Below, piece after piece: positions 42,896 through 52,323 of a DNA stretch of 64,000 bases (the stretch's first letter is position 1; every line of letters starts with the position of its first letter). The DNA is taken from assembly GCF_030816855.1 (NCBI RefSeq), contig NZ_JAUSYK010000001.1, positions 1,364,001-1,428,000 of the forward strand. The letters are read 5' to 3'. The stretch comes from Arthrobacter sp. B3I4 (GTDB lineage Bacteria > Actinomycetota > Actinomycetes > Actinomycetales > Micrococcaceae). The position numbers and the translations under genes were made by a program. The notes under the pieces were generated by a model, which had not been told where the DNA came from, searched no databases, and saw only the letters and a program-made list of their open reading frames with translations.

Positions 42896-43357
42896 TTACC
42901 GGGTGTCGAGGTCCTCGAACACCAGGAACGTCTGCGTATCCAGGACGCCCGGCATTGACTGGAGCTGGTCGAAAATCACTCTACGCAGATCGACGTTGTC
43001 CACGGCCCGGACCAGCAGGATGACATCGAAGTCACCGCCGACCAGGGCAATGTGGTGCACCTCCGGGATCGCCCGCAGCAGCTCCCGCAGCTCCCGCCAG
43101 GAATGCTGGCGCACCTTGAGGGTCACGTAGGCGGAGGACTTCAGGCCGGCCTTGATCGGATCCACCAGCGCGGTGAACTTCGTCAGGACGCCTTCTCCGG
43201 TTAGCCTGGCGATCCGGGTGTAGGCGTGGGCGCGGGAGATGTGAACGTTCTCGGCCACCTGGGTCACGGACATCCGCCCGTCCCGGGTCAGTTCCGCAAT
43301 GATGCTCCGGTCCACGCTGTCCAGCGGTACCGGTTGCCCAGGCTCGGTCTCTGCCAT
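42896..43357 (-). CDS. Lrp/AsnC-family regulator, probable regulator of the bkd operon
   Basis: 153 residues. The N-terminal winged helix includes LDSVDRSIIAELTRDGRMSV and the recognition helix VAENVHISRAHAYTRIARL. The C-terminal RAM domain has YVTLKVRQHS and the effector-binding region VGGDFDVILLVRAVDN. It is divergent from the branched-chain 2-oxoacid dehydrogenase operon with 159 bases between, the arrangement seen for BkdR in other bacteria. Branched-chain amino acids are the likely effectors, by analogy. Confidence 0.88.
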   Translation of the reverse strand: MAETEPGQPVPLDSVDRSIIAELTRDGRMSVTQVAENVHISRAHAYTRIARLTGEGVLTKFTALVDPIKAGLKSSAYVTLKVRQHSWRELRELLRAIPEVHHIALVGGDFDVILLVRAVDNVDLRRVIFDQLQSMPGVLDTQTFLVFEDLDTR

Positions 43358-43516
43358 TTGTCTACGACTCCCGCCGGTAAGCTAGCTCACACTTACATTC
43401 CGTCTTCAAGATTAGGGCAAAAATCGGGACCTCTCCACGATTTGGCGCGAGGGTGGATACGAAACGGCGCCCGGGACCATACTGGGAACGAATAGTGGCT
43501 ACCGAAGGACGGACCA

Positions 43517-44755
43517 ATGACGATCTCCGCAGACTCCACTGCGCAACAGCCGGGCGACGCCGTTCAGGAGCCCGCCGCAGGGCAGACGGCTCCCAATGGC
43601 ACAGCAGATGCTGCCAGCGAGGCGGTGCGTAAGTTTGGCATCACGGTTGAGGACTACATGCTGCCCGCGCGGCACCCGATCCAGATCGTCGGCCCGGACG
43701 GCACCCCCAATGCGCACACAGAGCAGGGTGCCCAGCCCGGGCACGAGTACAGCCTCCCCGGAGACCCGGAACTGATGGCTGCCTACGAACAGCTCGTCGT
43801 CGGGCGCCGAGTTAACGACCAAAACTCTGCCCTGGTCCGGCAGGGACGGATGGCCGTCTACCCCTCCAGCCACGGCCAGGAGGCCTGCCAGGTGGCGGCG
43901 GCACTCTGCCTGTCCGACGGCGACTGGCTGTTCCCCACCTACCGTGACTCGGTGGCCGTGATGGCCCGCGGCGTGGACCCGGTGCAGACCATGACGCTGT
44001 TCCGCGGCGACTGGCACGGCGGCTACGACCCGGCCAAGCACCACGTCGGCATCCAGTGCACACCGCTGACCACCCAGCTGCTCCACGCCGTCGGCGTGGC
44101 CCACGCAGCCAAGCTGCGCGGCGAGGACACCGTTGTCCTGGCCATGTGCGGCGACGGCGCCACCAGCGAGGGCGACTTCCACGAGGCGCTGAACTTCGCC
44201 GCGGTGTTCCACCTGCCCGTCGTCTTCTTTGTCCAGAACAACCAGTACGCCATCTCGGTGCCACTGGCCCACCAATCCGTTGCACCGTCGCTGGCGCACA
44301 AAGCGGTCGGCTACGGCATGGCCGGTGAACGCGTGGACGGCAACGACGTCGTCGCGCTCCTCGCGGTGCTTGGCCGGGCAGTGAAGCTGGCCCGCGAGGG
44401 GTCCGGGCCGCTGCTGGTGGAGGCGCACACTTACCGCATGCAGGCCCACACCAACGCCGACGACGCCACCCGCTACCGGCAGGACAGCGAAGTGGCCGAA
44501 TGGGTGGCCAAGGATCCGCTCAGCCGCATGAAGACCTACCTCACCGACCGCGGGCTGCTCGACGACGACGGCGCGGCCCGGATCGCGGGCAAGGCGGAAA
44601 CGGTCGCCACCCAGCTGCGCGAGGGCCTCGGCGAAGACGTCCCGGTGGATCCGCAGGAGCTGTTCAAATACGTCTTCTCAACACCGACGCCGCAACTGAA
44701 GGAACAATCCGCCCTGCTCGCCGATGAGCTCTCCCGGGAAGAGGCCGCGAAATGA
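43517..44755 (+). CDS. branched-chain 2-oxoacid dehydrogenase E1 alpha subunit
   Basis: 412 residues. The thiamine-diphosphate motif is GDGATSEGDFHEALNFAA ending in NNQYAIS. An N-terminal ~55-residue polar extension precedes the BCKD-type phrase YMLPARHPIQIVGPDG. The catalytic His loop (YRMQAHTNADDATRY) matches branched-chain rather than pyruvate E1. It decarboxylates branched-chain 2-oxoacids onto E2 lipoate. It overlaps the E1 beta start (ATGA). Pyruvate as substrate is less likely but not excluded. Confidence 0.92.
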   Translation: MTISADSTAQQPGDAVQEPAAGQTAPNGTADAASEAVRKFGITVEDYMLPARHPIQIVGPDGTPNAHTEQGAQPGHEYSLPGDPELMAAYEQLVVGRRVNDQNSALVRQGRMAVYPSSHGQEACQVAAALCLSDGDWLFPTYRDSVAVMARGVDPVQTMTLFRGDWHGGYDPAKHHVGIQCTPLTTQLLHAVGVAHAAKLRGEDTVVLAMCGDGATSEGDFHEALNFAAVFHLPVVFFVQNNQYAISVPLAHQSVAPSLAHKAVGYGMAGERVDGNDVVALLAVLGRAVKLAREGSGPLLVEAHTYRMQAHTNADDATRYRQDSEVAEWVAKDPLSRMKTYLTDRGLLDDDGAARIAGKAETVATQLREGLGEDVPVDPQELFKYVFSTPTPQLKEQSALLADELSREEAAK

Positions 44756-45864
44756 GCCCCACCGTCACCACCTCCTCCGAGGCGAACGGCAATGTCAGTG
44801 CCGCCACGGCGCGCGCAGCGGCCAAGGCGGCTGCGGAAGCCGAGAAGACCGGCCCGCAGCCCGTCACTCTGGCCAAGGCGCTCAACACCGCCATGGCCGA
44901 CGCCATGCACGCCGATGAATCGGTCCTGGTCTTCGGCGAGGACGTCGGCATGCTCGGCGGTGTCTTCCGGATCACCGACGGGCTCACCAAGACCTTCGGC
45001 AAGAGCCGCTGCTTCGACACCCCGTTGGCCGAATCCGGCATCGTGGGCATGGCCGTGGGCATGGCGATGAACGGCATGCGCCCGGTCATCGAGATGCAGT
45101 TCGACGCCTTCGCCTACCCGGCCTTCGAACAGATCGTCAGCCACGTCGCCAAGATGCACAACCGCACCAAGGGCACCGTGAAGCTGCCCATCGTCATCCG
45201 GGTCCCGTACGCCGGCGGCATCGGCGGGGTGGAACACCACTGCGACTCCTCGGAGGCCTATTACGCCCACACGGCAGGGCTTAAGGTCTTTACCCCGGCA
45301 ACCGTGGCCGACGGCTACCGGATGCTCCGCGAGGCCATCGACTCTGATGACCCGGTGATGTTCATGGAACCCAAGAAGCTCTACTGGTCCAAGGACCAGG
45401 TGGACCTGGAGGCGCTCCGCGCAGAGCACGCAGCGAACACCGAACGCGGCACGTCCTCCGAAGGCCGTGCCGCCGTCGCCCGCCCCGGCACCGACGCCAC
45501 CCTGATCGCCTACGGGCCTTCCGTCCCGACGGCGCTGGCCGCCGCAGCCGCTGCCGCGGAGGAAGGCCGCTCGCTGGAAGTGATCGACGTCCGCTCGATC
45601 GTGCCGTTCGACGACGAGACGGTCTGCGCCTCCGTCCGCAAAACCGGCCGCGCCGTCGTCATCGCCGAAGCCCACGGCTTCGCCTCCGTGGCCTCCGAAA
45701 TCGTGGCCCGGGTCCAGGAACGCTGCTTCCACCACCTCGCGGCCCCGATCCGCCGCGTCACCGGCTTCGACGTGCCGTATCCGGCGCCCAAACTCGAGCA
45801 CTACTACCTGCCCGGCGTGGACCGCATCCTCGACGCCGTCGACGACCTCCAGTGGGAAGACTGA
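44752..45864 (+). CDS. branched-chain 2-oxoacid dehydrogenase E1 beta subunit
   Basis: 370 residues. Transketolase pyrimidine and C-terminal domains are visible: LVFGEDVGMLGGVFRITDGL, DTPLAESGIVGMAVGMAMNG, PYAGGIGGVEHHCDSSEAYY and VIDVRSIVPFDDETV. A ~40-residue Ala/Thr-rich leader comes first and is probably flexible. It pairs with the alpha subunit to form the E1 heterotetramer. 2 bases separate it from the E2 gene. Confidence 0.94.
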   Translation: MSPTVTTSSEANGNVSAATARAAAKAAAEAEKTGPQPVTLAKALNTAMADAMHADESVLVFGEDVGMLGGVFRITDGLTKTFGKSRCFDTPLAESGIVGMAVGMAMNGMRPVIEMQFDAFAYPAFEQIVSHVAKMHNRTKGTVKLPIVIRVPYAGGIGGVEHHCDSSEAYYAHTAGLKVFTPATVADGYRMLREAIDSDDPVMFMEPKKLYWSKDQVDLEALRAEHAANTERGTSSEGRAAVARPGTDATLIAYGPSVPTALAAAAAAAEEGRSLEVIDVRSIVPFDDETVCASVRKTGRAVVIAEAHGFASVASEIVARVQERCFHHLAAPIRRVTGFDVPYPAPKLEHYYLPGVDRILDAVDDLQWED

Positions 45865-45866
45865 CC

Positions 45867-47324
45867 ATGAGCGAACCCAAAGTATTCCTCCTGCCCGACC
45901 TCGGCGAGGGCCTCACTGAAGCCGAACTTGTGAACTGGCTGGTCGCCGTCGGCGACGAAATCCGGGTCGACCAACCGATCGCCGAGGTGGAGACGGCTAA
46001 GTCCATGGTCGAGGTCCCGTCCCCGTACGCCGGCACCGTCGCCGTGCTGCACGGAGAACCGGGCCAGACCCTCGACGTCGGCAAGCCGCTGATCTCGGTG
46101 ACTCCGGCTGGGGGTGCCACCTTGCCTGCTGCTGATCCGTCGCCTGAGCCGTCAACTGCTGTTGCTGAGTCGTCCGACGCTGTTGCCGCTGAGGTTTACC
46201 GCGAGGAGGAGAAGGCTGGATCCGGGAATGTTTTGATCGGGTACGGGACTCCGGGTGGGCATGGGGTTGCCCGGCGGTCCCGGGCACCCAAGCGTGCCGT
46301 GTCGGCTGAGCCTGTGGCTCAGGTGTCCGACGCTGAGAAGGCTGCCGATGAGCTGCTGCTGATGCGGACCCGGGTGCCGGGGAAGCTGGGAGCTGTCATT
46401 TCGCCGCTGGTTCGCCGGATGGCGAAGGACCACGGCGTCGATCTGGGGGAGCTGCAGGGCTCGGGTACCAGCGGGCTGATTATGCGCCGCGACGTCGAGG
46501 CGGCGATCAAGCCTGCCGGGGTTGTTGAGGCCACGGTTTCCTCCCCGGTCGAAGCGCCGGTCCAGCCGGGTCCGGCTGCCGGGGACACCGACGCCCGCAC
46601 CGGCCTGGGCGTTACGGGCCGCACCCCGGTCCGGGGCGTCCGGAAGGCTGTGGCCGCCAACATGAGCCGCAGCCGGTCCGAGATTCCCGAAGCCACCGTG
46701 TGGGTGGATGTGGATGCCACGGCACTGGTGGAGCTGCGGGCCGCCCTGAAGAAGGCCGACCCGCGCTCCACCCCCGGGCTGCTGGCGTTCATCGCCCGCT
46801 TTGTCACCGCCGGGCTAAAGAAGTTCCCGGAACTCAACACCCGGATCGTCACCACCGAGGACACCGCCGCCGGGGCCAGCCAGGAAATCGTGGCCTTCGA
46901 CGGCGTCAATCTCGGTTTCGCGGCGCAGACGGACCGCGGGCTGATGGTTCCCTCAATACGCAACGCTGACAGGCTCACCGCCCGGGAACTGGACGCGGAG
47001 ATCCGGCGCCTGACCGCCGTCGTCCGCGACGGCAAAGCGACGCCCGCGGAACTGGGCAGCGGCACCTTTACGCTGAACAACTACGGCGTCTTCGGCGTCG
47101 ACGGCTCCGCCGCCATCATTAACCACCCCGAGGTGGGAATCCTCGGTGTCGGCCGGATCATCGACAAGCCCTGGGTGGTCGACGGCGAACTCGCCGTCCG
47201 CAAGGTCACCGAACTGACGCTCACCTTCGACCACCGGGTGTGCGACGGCGGAACCGCCGGAGGATTCCTGCGATACGTGGCCGACGCGATCGAGAACCCG
47301 GGATCCGCGCTGGCCGACATGTAG
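45867..47324 (+). CDS. dihydrolipoamide acyltransferase (E2) of the branched-chain 2-oxoacid dehydrogenase complex
   Basis: 485 residues from the ATG at 45867. One lipoyl domain comes first (lipoylated Lys in VETAKSMVEV, ~46). A linker and the peripheral-subunit-binding domain follow (ISPLVRRMAKDHGVDL, ~180). The catalytic domain ends in DHRVCDGG, which carries the active-site His and Asp. It takes the acyl group from E1 and gives it to CoA. No E3 gene follows, so E3 is supplied from elsewhere. The 46110-46400 stretch has a different, less GC3-biased codon use over the linker region. Confidence 0.94.
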   Translation: MSEPKVFLLPDLGEGLTEAELVNWLVAVGDEIRVDQPIAEVETAKSMVEVPSPYAGTVAVLHGEPGQTLDVGKPLISVTPAGGATLPAADPSPEPSTAVAESSDAVAAEVYREEEKAGSGNVLIGYGTPGGHGVARRSRAPKRAVSAEPVAQVSDAEKAADELLLMRTRVPGKLGAVISPLVRRMAKDHGVDLGELQGSGTSGLIMRRDVEAAIKPAGVVEATVSSPVEAPVQPGPAAGDTDARTGLGVTGRTPVRGVRKAVAANMSRSRSEIPEATVWVDVDATALVELRAALKKADPRSTPGLLAFIARFVTAGLKKFPELNTRIVTTEDTAAGASQEIVAFDGVNLGFAAQTDRGLMVPSIRNADRLTARELDAEIRRLTAVVRDGKATPAELGSGTFTLNNYGVFGVDGSAAIINHPEVGILGVGRIIDKPWVVDGELAVRKVTELTLTFDHRVCDGGTAGGFLRYVADAIENPGSALADM

Positions 47325-47352
47325 GCCCAGGAAAGGCCGCCAGACCGCGCCC

Positions 47353-47381
47353 GGGCCCACGGCCACGTCGGCCGTGGGCCC
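47353..47381. terminator. bidirectional terminator-like hairpin
   Basis: Exact 12-base stem GGGCCCACGGCC / GGCCGTGGGCCC with the loop ACGTC, between the E2 stop and the convergent LysR stop (its last base is the first of the LysR stop triplet). No T-tract. Confidence 0.7.
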
Positions 47382-48313
47382 TAATGCTGGCCCGCAGTCG
47401 AGGCGTCCTGCCCGGCGCGGGCCTTGGCCAGCAGGGTCCGGGCCGCCATCTGGGCCATCTTCCGCGTCGCCGGCGACAGGTAGGCGCCCTCGCGTTGAAT
47501 CAGTGCGATCGTGTCGAACAACGGCTCCGCAAAGGGAACGGTGTGGACGTTTCTGGGAAAACCCTGCCCCTTCACAATGGCCTCAGAAACGAACGTGTCG
47601 GCAGCCCCCGCTGCCACCAGCCCCAGGGCGGTGTCCACGTGCTCAACCTCGATCGCCGGGTCGACCTTCAATCCTCTGAGGTGTGCCCGCTCCAGAATCT
47701 GACGCCGGGTGGGGTCGCGCCACCCGGCGAAGGCGTCGTAGAGCACCAGCTTGGACTCCACAAGCTCCTCGATCGTCATGGGACCCCGGGCGGCATCGCG
47801 GGTGGCCGATACGAAAAAGACCTGGTCCCGGAACAGCGGCTTGACCGCCAGCCCGGTCTCAGACACCGGCAGAACGATCAGGCCTGCCTCGATTTCCCCC
47901 GACGCGACGGATTCCGCTACGGCCACCGAGTTCAGTCCCACTAGCCGCACTCTGACCTTGGGATACCGGCGGTGGAAGCGCTGCACCAGGTCGGCCAGGT
48001 CGTAGTACGCGCCGTAGCGCAGCACACCGAACGTGCAGACGCCTCCTTCCAAGGCTGACATCGACCGTAGGGCCTCCGTGCCGTTATCGAAGGAGGTGAC
48101 GGACTGCAACGCGTGCACCTGCAATTCCACAGCCGCAGCGGTGGGGATGAGCCGCCGGCCCCCGCGGATGAAGAGGTTGTGGTCGAGTTCGTGCTCCAGC
48201 CGGATGATCAGCTCGGACACGGCGGCTTGGCTTGTCTTCAGCTTTCCGGCCGCGGCCGTGAAGGAACCGAGTTCATAGGCGGCTAAGAAGGCCCGAAGTT
48301 GCGCGAGTGTCAT
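47381..48313 (-). CDS. LysR-family transcriptional regulator
   Basis: 310 residues. The N-terminal helix-turn-helix is AYELGSFTAAAGKLKTSQAA, followed by the linker helix LIIRLEHELDHNLFIRGGR and a two-lobed effector domain (GVLRYGAYYDLADLVQRFH). Divergent from the histidinol-dehydrogenase-like/ABC operon with 139 bases between, so it is the probable local activator. The inducer is unknown. Confidence 0.9.
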   Translation of the reverse strand: MTLAQLRAFLAAYELGSFTAAAGKLKTSQAAVSELIIRLEHELDHNLFIRGGRRLIPTAAAVELQVHALQSVTSFDNGTEALRSMSALEGGVCTFGVLRYGAYYDLADLVQRFHRRYPKVRVRLVGLNSVAVAESVASGEIEAGLIVLPVSETGLAVKPLFRDQVFFVSATRDAARGPMTIEELVESKLVLYDAFAGWRDPTRRQILERAHLRGLKVDPAIEVEHVDTALGLVAAGAADTFVSEAIVKGQGFPRNVHTVPFAEPLFDTIALIQREGAYLSPATRKMAQMAARTLLAKARAGQDASTAGQH

Positions 48314-48452
48314 GGTCCACCCTGGCTCTCAGAAGAGGCTCGGCCGAAGTCCCGAAAGCGGTTTCGGCCAGCGGAAGCATAGGGCAAACCTGTGCCTGAC
48401 ACCGGTCTGGCCCCCGTTGTGCGATGTTAAGGCCGTCAGTAGCTTTTAGTCC

Positions 48453-49772
48453 ATGCACCTCAGTGAACATGACGCATCTCGCCTCCGGGGCAGTTTTGTG
48501 ACGCTTAAAGGACCTGAAGTGGACGAAGTCCCGGCCCAGCGACTTCCAGAGGTCGTCGCGACCGTTTCCGCCATGCTCGCCGAGATCGAAACCAACGGCA
48601 TGGACGCGGTTCTTAAGTACGCCAAAGAGCTGGACCGGTGGCAGGGAGGGCCGGTCGAAATCAGCCAGGAGCAGCTGGCCAAAACCGGTGACTCGCTCTC
48701 CGGCGAGCTGCGGGAGGCGCTGATGGCAAGCGCCGAGCGGACCCGGCTTTTCGCTATCGAGCAGCGCGAGCACCTGACCGATTTCGAGGTGGAGCTCATC
48801 CCAGGGGTCTTCACCGGACAAAAGTATGTTCCGGTGTCGCAGGTGGGAGCCTACCTTCCGGCGGGCCGGTTCCCGATCCTGGCCAGCGCGTTCATGACAG
48901 TGGGGGTCGCGAAGGCTGCGGGCGTCCAGAATGTCCTGGCCTGCAGCCCGCCCACCGCTCAGGGACGGCCGGACGACGGCGTGCTGTACGCCGCCTACCT
49001 CGCAGGGGTGGACCGGGCGTTTGCGCTCGGCGGTGTGCAGGCGGTCGCCGCCATGGCTTTCGGGCTGCTGGACGAACAACCCGCGGACATCCTTGTCGGC
49101 GCTGGAAACGCCTATGTCACCGAGGCCAAGCGGCAGCTGTTCGGACGCGTCGGCATTGACCTGTTGGCGGGACCGTCCGAGGTTGCGGTGATCGCCGACG
49201 AATCCGCTGATGCTGAGCTCGTCGCTGCTGACCTCCTCGGCCAGGCCGAGCACGGCCCGCAGTCGCCGGCGTCGCTGGTGACCACTTCGCGCCAACTGGG
49301 AGAAGAAGTCATCCGCCACATCAACAGGCAACTGCGGGCGCTGGCCACCAGGGAGATTGCCGGAGCGGCGTGGCGCGATTACGGCACCGTCTATGTCGCC
49401 GACAGCCGGGAAACTGCCGTTCGCATCATGGACCTGCTCGCGCCGGAACATCTGGAGATCCAGACTTCCGACGACAGCTACTACCACGAAAACTTGCAGA
49501 ACTACGGGTCCATCTTCTTAGGTCCCTGGTCCACGGTGGCCTACTCGGACAAAGGATCCTCCGGGACGAACCACGTGCTTCCAACCGGAGGGGGTGCCCG
49601 GTCCTCGGCGGGGCTGTCCGTGTCCCGGTTCCTCAAGCCCTTAACTTTTCAGCGCGTCGAAAAAAATGCCACCCCGCGCCTGGCCAACTACGTCACCACG
49701 ATCTCGGACACGGAAGGAATGGCGGCCCACAAAGCGACCGCCGTCCTCCGCCTTGAGCGCTTTAACAGGTAG
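48453..49772 (+). CDS. histidinol dehydrogenase-family oxidoreductase, probably not for histidine synthesis
   Basis: 439 residues, the usual HisD length. Zinc and catalytic residues are conserved: QAEH (~262), EH in APEHLEI, NHVLPTGG and the late His in GMAAHKAT. QVGAYLPAGRFPILASAFMT resembles HisD paralogues such as the sulfopropanediol dehydrogenase HpsN. It lies in an operon with an amino-acid-type ABC importer and a LysR regulator rather than his genes. It likely oxidises an imported alcohol or amino alcohol with NAD+ twice. Substrate unknown. Confidence 0.85.
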   Translation: MHLSEHDASRLRGSFVTLKGPEVDEVPAQRLPEVVATVSAMLAEIETNGMDAVLKYAKELDRWQGGPVEISQEQLAKTGDSLSGELREALMASAERTRLFAIEQREHLTDFEVELIPGVFTGQKYVPVSQVGAYLPAGRFPILASAFMTVGVAKAAGVQNVLACSPPTAQGRPDDGVLYAAYLAGVDRAFALGGVQAVAAMAFGLLDEQPADILVGAGNAYVTEAKRQLFGRVGIDLLAGPSEVAVIADESADAELVAADLLGQAEHGPQSPASLVTTSRQLGEEVIRHINRQLRALATREIAGAAWRDYGTVYVADSRETAVRIMDLLAPEHLEIQTSDDSYYHENLQNYGSIFLGPWSTVAYSDKGSSGTNHVLPTGGGARSSAGLSVSRFLKPLTFQRVEKNATPRLANYVTTISDTEGMAAHKATAVLRLERFNR

Positions 49773-49798
49773 AAATCCATCTCTAGCAAAGGCACCTC

Positions 49799-50620
49799 AT
49801 GATGACTAGAAAGTTCCTCCGCAAGCGTTTCGCTGCACTGGTGCCCATGGGCGTCGCCGTGGCCCTCGCCATGACAGCCTGTGGTTCAGGGGGTGGTAGT
49901 TCAGGCGGTGGCGGGGCCAGCGGCGGCGACCAGAAGACCATCACAATCGCCACTTCCAACGACGCGCCCTTCTCCTTTACCGAGCAGGGCTCCGGCGAAC
50001 TCAAAGGCATTGACGGGGAGATGATCAACGCCATCGCGCAGGCCAAGGGCTGGAAGATCAAGGTCTTCACCTCGGAGTATGCGACGTTGATCGCCGCACT
50101 CAACGCAAAGAAGGCCGATGCGATCGTCGACGCCATGTACATCACCGACGAACGGAAGAAACAGATCAACTTCACGGACCCTTGGTACACCGAGGGGGAA
50201 GCCATGGTGGTCCCGGCCGATTCAACGCTGGCGTCCCGTGACGACGTGAAAGGGAAGGTTCTCGGCGCTCAGACCGGCACCGTGTTCAAGGACCTGGTTG
50301 ACAGCCTCGGCGGCAGCCAGGTGAAGCTGTTCGACTCCCAGGCTGCCCTGCTCGCCGCCGTCGAAAACAAGCAAGTCGACGCGGTGTTCACCGACAGTGC
50401 TGTTATCGGTTACAGCCTGGTCCAGAAGCCGAACCCGAAGCTGAAAGTCGTCACTCCTTACAAGCCCTTCTACCCGGGCATCATCGGCGCCGGTGTGCGT
50501 AAAGACGACACGCAACTGCTTCAGGATCTGAATTCCGGTCTTGCGGACCTGAAGAAGACGCCCAAATACGTCGAGATCCTCAAGAAGTACGGGTTGACGG
50601 AAGACAACGCCATCAAGTGA
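49799..50620 (+). CDS. polar amino acid-type ABC transporter substrate-binding lipoprotein
   Basis: 273 residues. A lipoprotein signal with lipobox (VALAMTACGSGGG) and a Gly/Ser linker precede a family 3 solute-binding domain: TIATSNDAPFSFTEQGSG, LKGIDGEMINAIAQAKGW, INFTDPWYTEG and VLGAQTGTVFKDLVDSLGG. It captures a small polar solute outside the membrane for the permease-ATPase that follow. It lies 26 bases after the HisD-like gene. Two adjacent ATG codons at the start; the first is taken. Confidence 0.93.
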   Translation: MMTRKFLRKRFAALVPMGVAVALAMTACGSGGGSSGGGGASGGDQKTITIATSNDAPFSFTEQGSGELKGIDGEMINAIAQAKGWKIKVFTSEYATLIAALNAKKADAIVDAMYITDERKKQINFTDPWYTEGEAMVVPADSTLASRDDVKGKVLGAQTGTVFKDLVDSLGGSQVKLFDSQAALLAAVENKQVDAVFTDSAVIGYSLVQKPNPKLKVVTPYKPFYPGIIGAGVRKDDTQLLQDLNSGLADLKKTPKYVEILKKYGLTEDNAIK

Positions 50621-50636
50621 GTACCGGACTCTTCAG

Positions 50637-50680
50637 GGACCGGCGGGCATGAGGCTCGCAGCCGCCATGCCGGCCGGTCC
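50637..50680 (+). other. stem-loop between binding-protein and permease genes
   Basis: 15-base arms at 50637-50651 and 50666-50680 pair with one mismatch around a 14-base loop. It lies inside an operon (SBP stop 50620, permease start 50709). Such hairpins often protect the binding-protein mRNA and lower downstream expression so that the soluble protein is in excess. Confidence 0.65.
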
Positions 50681-50708
50681 GTGCCCGACCCGAGCGTAGG
50701 GATATCCA

Positions 50709-51362
50709 GTGGACTTCATTACTAACACCCTGGCGGTGTTCCCGGCCCTCCTGCAGGCCGTTCCCGTCGTCGTCCAACTCGCGCTCGGGGCCATGGCGAT
50801 GGCCCTCGTGCTGGGTCTCCTGGTGGCCCTGGCCCGTATCTCCTCGAGCAAAATCCTCCGCGGCATTGCCACGTTCTACCTTGAGGTGATTCGCGGTACT
50901 CCGCTGCTGGTGCAGCTCGTCTATATCTTCTTTGTCCTTCCCAGCATCGGCGTGAGTATCGAACCCGTGCCGGCCGGCATCCTGGGCCTGGGCCTCAACT
51001 ACGCCGCATACCTCTCGGAAGTTTTCCGGTCGGCGATCCTCTCCGTGGAACATGGCCAGACCGAAGCGGCCTTGTCCCTCGGCTATACACCGAGCAGAAC
51101 CCTGTGGAAGGTGGTAATTCCGCAGTCCTTCGTGGTCTCCATGGGGCCCATCGGCAACTACTTCATCGCCATGATCAAGGACACCGCACTGACATCGGTG
51201 ATCGCCGTAACCGAGATCCTGAAGACCGCCAACATCCTCAACAGCCAGACCTTCCAAACCACCGCCATCTATACGGCGGCAGCGGTTCTTTATCTCATCA
51301 TCAGCCTTCCACTCTCGCGCGTTGTGGTTGTGCTGGAACGAAAGGCACGGGCCAGTGGCTGA
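50709..51362 (+). CDS. amino acid ABC transporter permease (HisM/GlnP type)
   Basis: 217 residues with about five spans and the typical EAA loop ([20 protein letters not shown]) that contacts the ATPase. [20 protein letters not shown] is the hallmark of the His/Glu/Gln/Arg permease family. GTG start at 50709. It would act as a homodimer, since only one permease gene is present. Overlaps the ATPase gene start by 8 bases. Confidence 0.93.
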   Translation: MDFITNTLAVFPALLQAVPVVVQLALGAMAMALVLGLLVALARISSSKILRGIATFYLEVIRGTPLLVQLVYIFFVLPSIGVSIEPVPAGILGLGLNYAAYLSEVFRSAILSVEHGQTEAALSLGYTPSRTLWKVVIPQSFVVSMGPIGNYFIAMIKDTALTSVIAVTEILKTANILNSQTFQTTAIYTAAAVLYLIISLPLSRVVVVLERKARASG

Positions 51363-52191
51363 GGAAACAATTATCGACGTCCGGGACGTCCACAAAACGT
51401 TTGTCTCCCAGACAAAGCCGGGCCTGTGGCGGAGGCTTCTCGGCAAGCCCCACGTGCAAAAACGGGTGGAGGTCCTCAAGGGCGTAGACCTCGTAGTCCA
51501 CCGTGGCGAGACGATCGCGATTCTGGGGTCCAGCGGGTCCGGCAAAAGCACCCTGCTGCGCTGCATCAACAAGCTTGAAACCATCGATGCCGGCCGCATC
51601 TACGTCAACGGCCACCTGATCGGCTACGAGGAGCGTGGCGGTGAACTGTTCGACGAGAAAGCGTCCATCACGGCCCAGAAACGAACCGACATCGGGTTTG
51701 TCTTCCAGCACTTCAACCTGTTCCTGAACAAAACGGCACTGGGCAATGTCATGGCGCCGTTGCGGGACGTAAAGAAACTCTCTGCGGCGGACGCCAGGAA
51801 GGTCGCCGTTCCCAACCTCGAAATGGTGGGCCTCGGGGACAAGATGGATAACTTTCCCAGCAAGCTTTCCGGAGGCCAGAAACAACGCGTCGCCATCGCC
51901 CGTGCGCTCGCGATGGAGCCCAGCGTCATGCTCTTTGACGAGCCAACCTCGGCCCTGGACCCGGAGCTGGTGGGTGAGGTCCTGTCCGTCATCAAGAAGA
52001 TAGCCCAGCAGGGAACCACCATGGTGATCGTCACGCACGAGATGCAGTTCGCGCGGGACATCGCCGACCGCATCGTCGTCATGGACCAGGGCGTCATCGT
52101 GGAAGAAGGTCCACCCAGCCAAATCTTCACCACTCCGCAGCACCCGAAAACGCGGGCGCTGCTGAGCCGCTCGGGAATCCTGCCGGCATAA
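51355..52191 (+). CDS. amino acid ABC transporter ATP-binding protein
   Basis: 278 residues from the GTG at 51355, inside the permease stop region. Walker A is [11 protein letters not shown], the Q-loop is VFQHFNLF, the signature is [15 protein letters not shown] and Walker B is [13 protein letters not shown] ~28-residue insert ([19 protein letters not shown]) interrupts the first strands and is unusual for the GlnQ group. It powers the importer for the solute oxidised by the HisD-like enzyme, by inference. Confidence 0.94.
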   Translation: MAEETIIDVRDVHKTFVSQTKPGLWRRLLGKPHVQKRVEVLKGVDLVVHRGETIAILGSSGSGKSTLLRCINKLETIDAGRIYVNGHLIGYEERGGELFDEKASITAQKRTDIGFVFQHFNLFLNKTALGNVMAPLRDVKKLSAADARKVAVPNLEMVGLGDKMDNFPSKLSGGQKQRVAIARALAMEPSVMLFDEPTSALDPELVGEVLSVIKKIAQQGTTMVIVTHEMQFARDIADRIVVMDQGVIVEEGPPSQIFTTPQHPKTRALLSRSGILPA

Positions 52192-52323
52192 CAGGGGACC
52201 AATGGGTGACCGCGACGCCGTACCGGTGCCGTTACCGGGGATTCACTGGTCCCGGTAGGTAGAATCGAGGCCTGAACATCGCACCAAGGACGGCGGCCAA
52301 GCGCGCCGGAATACGGAGATTTC

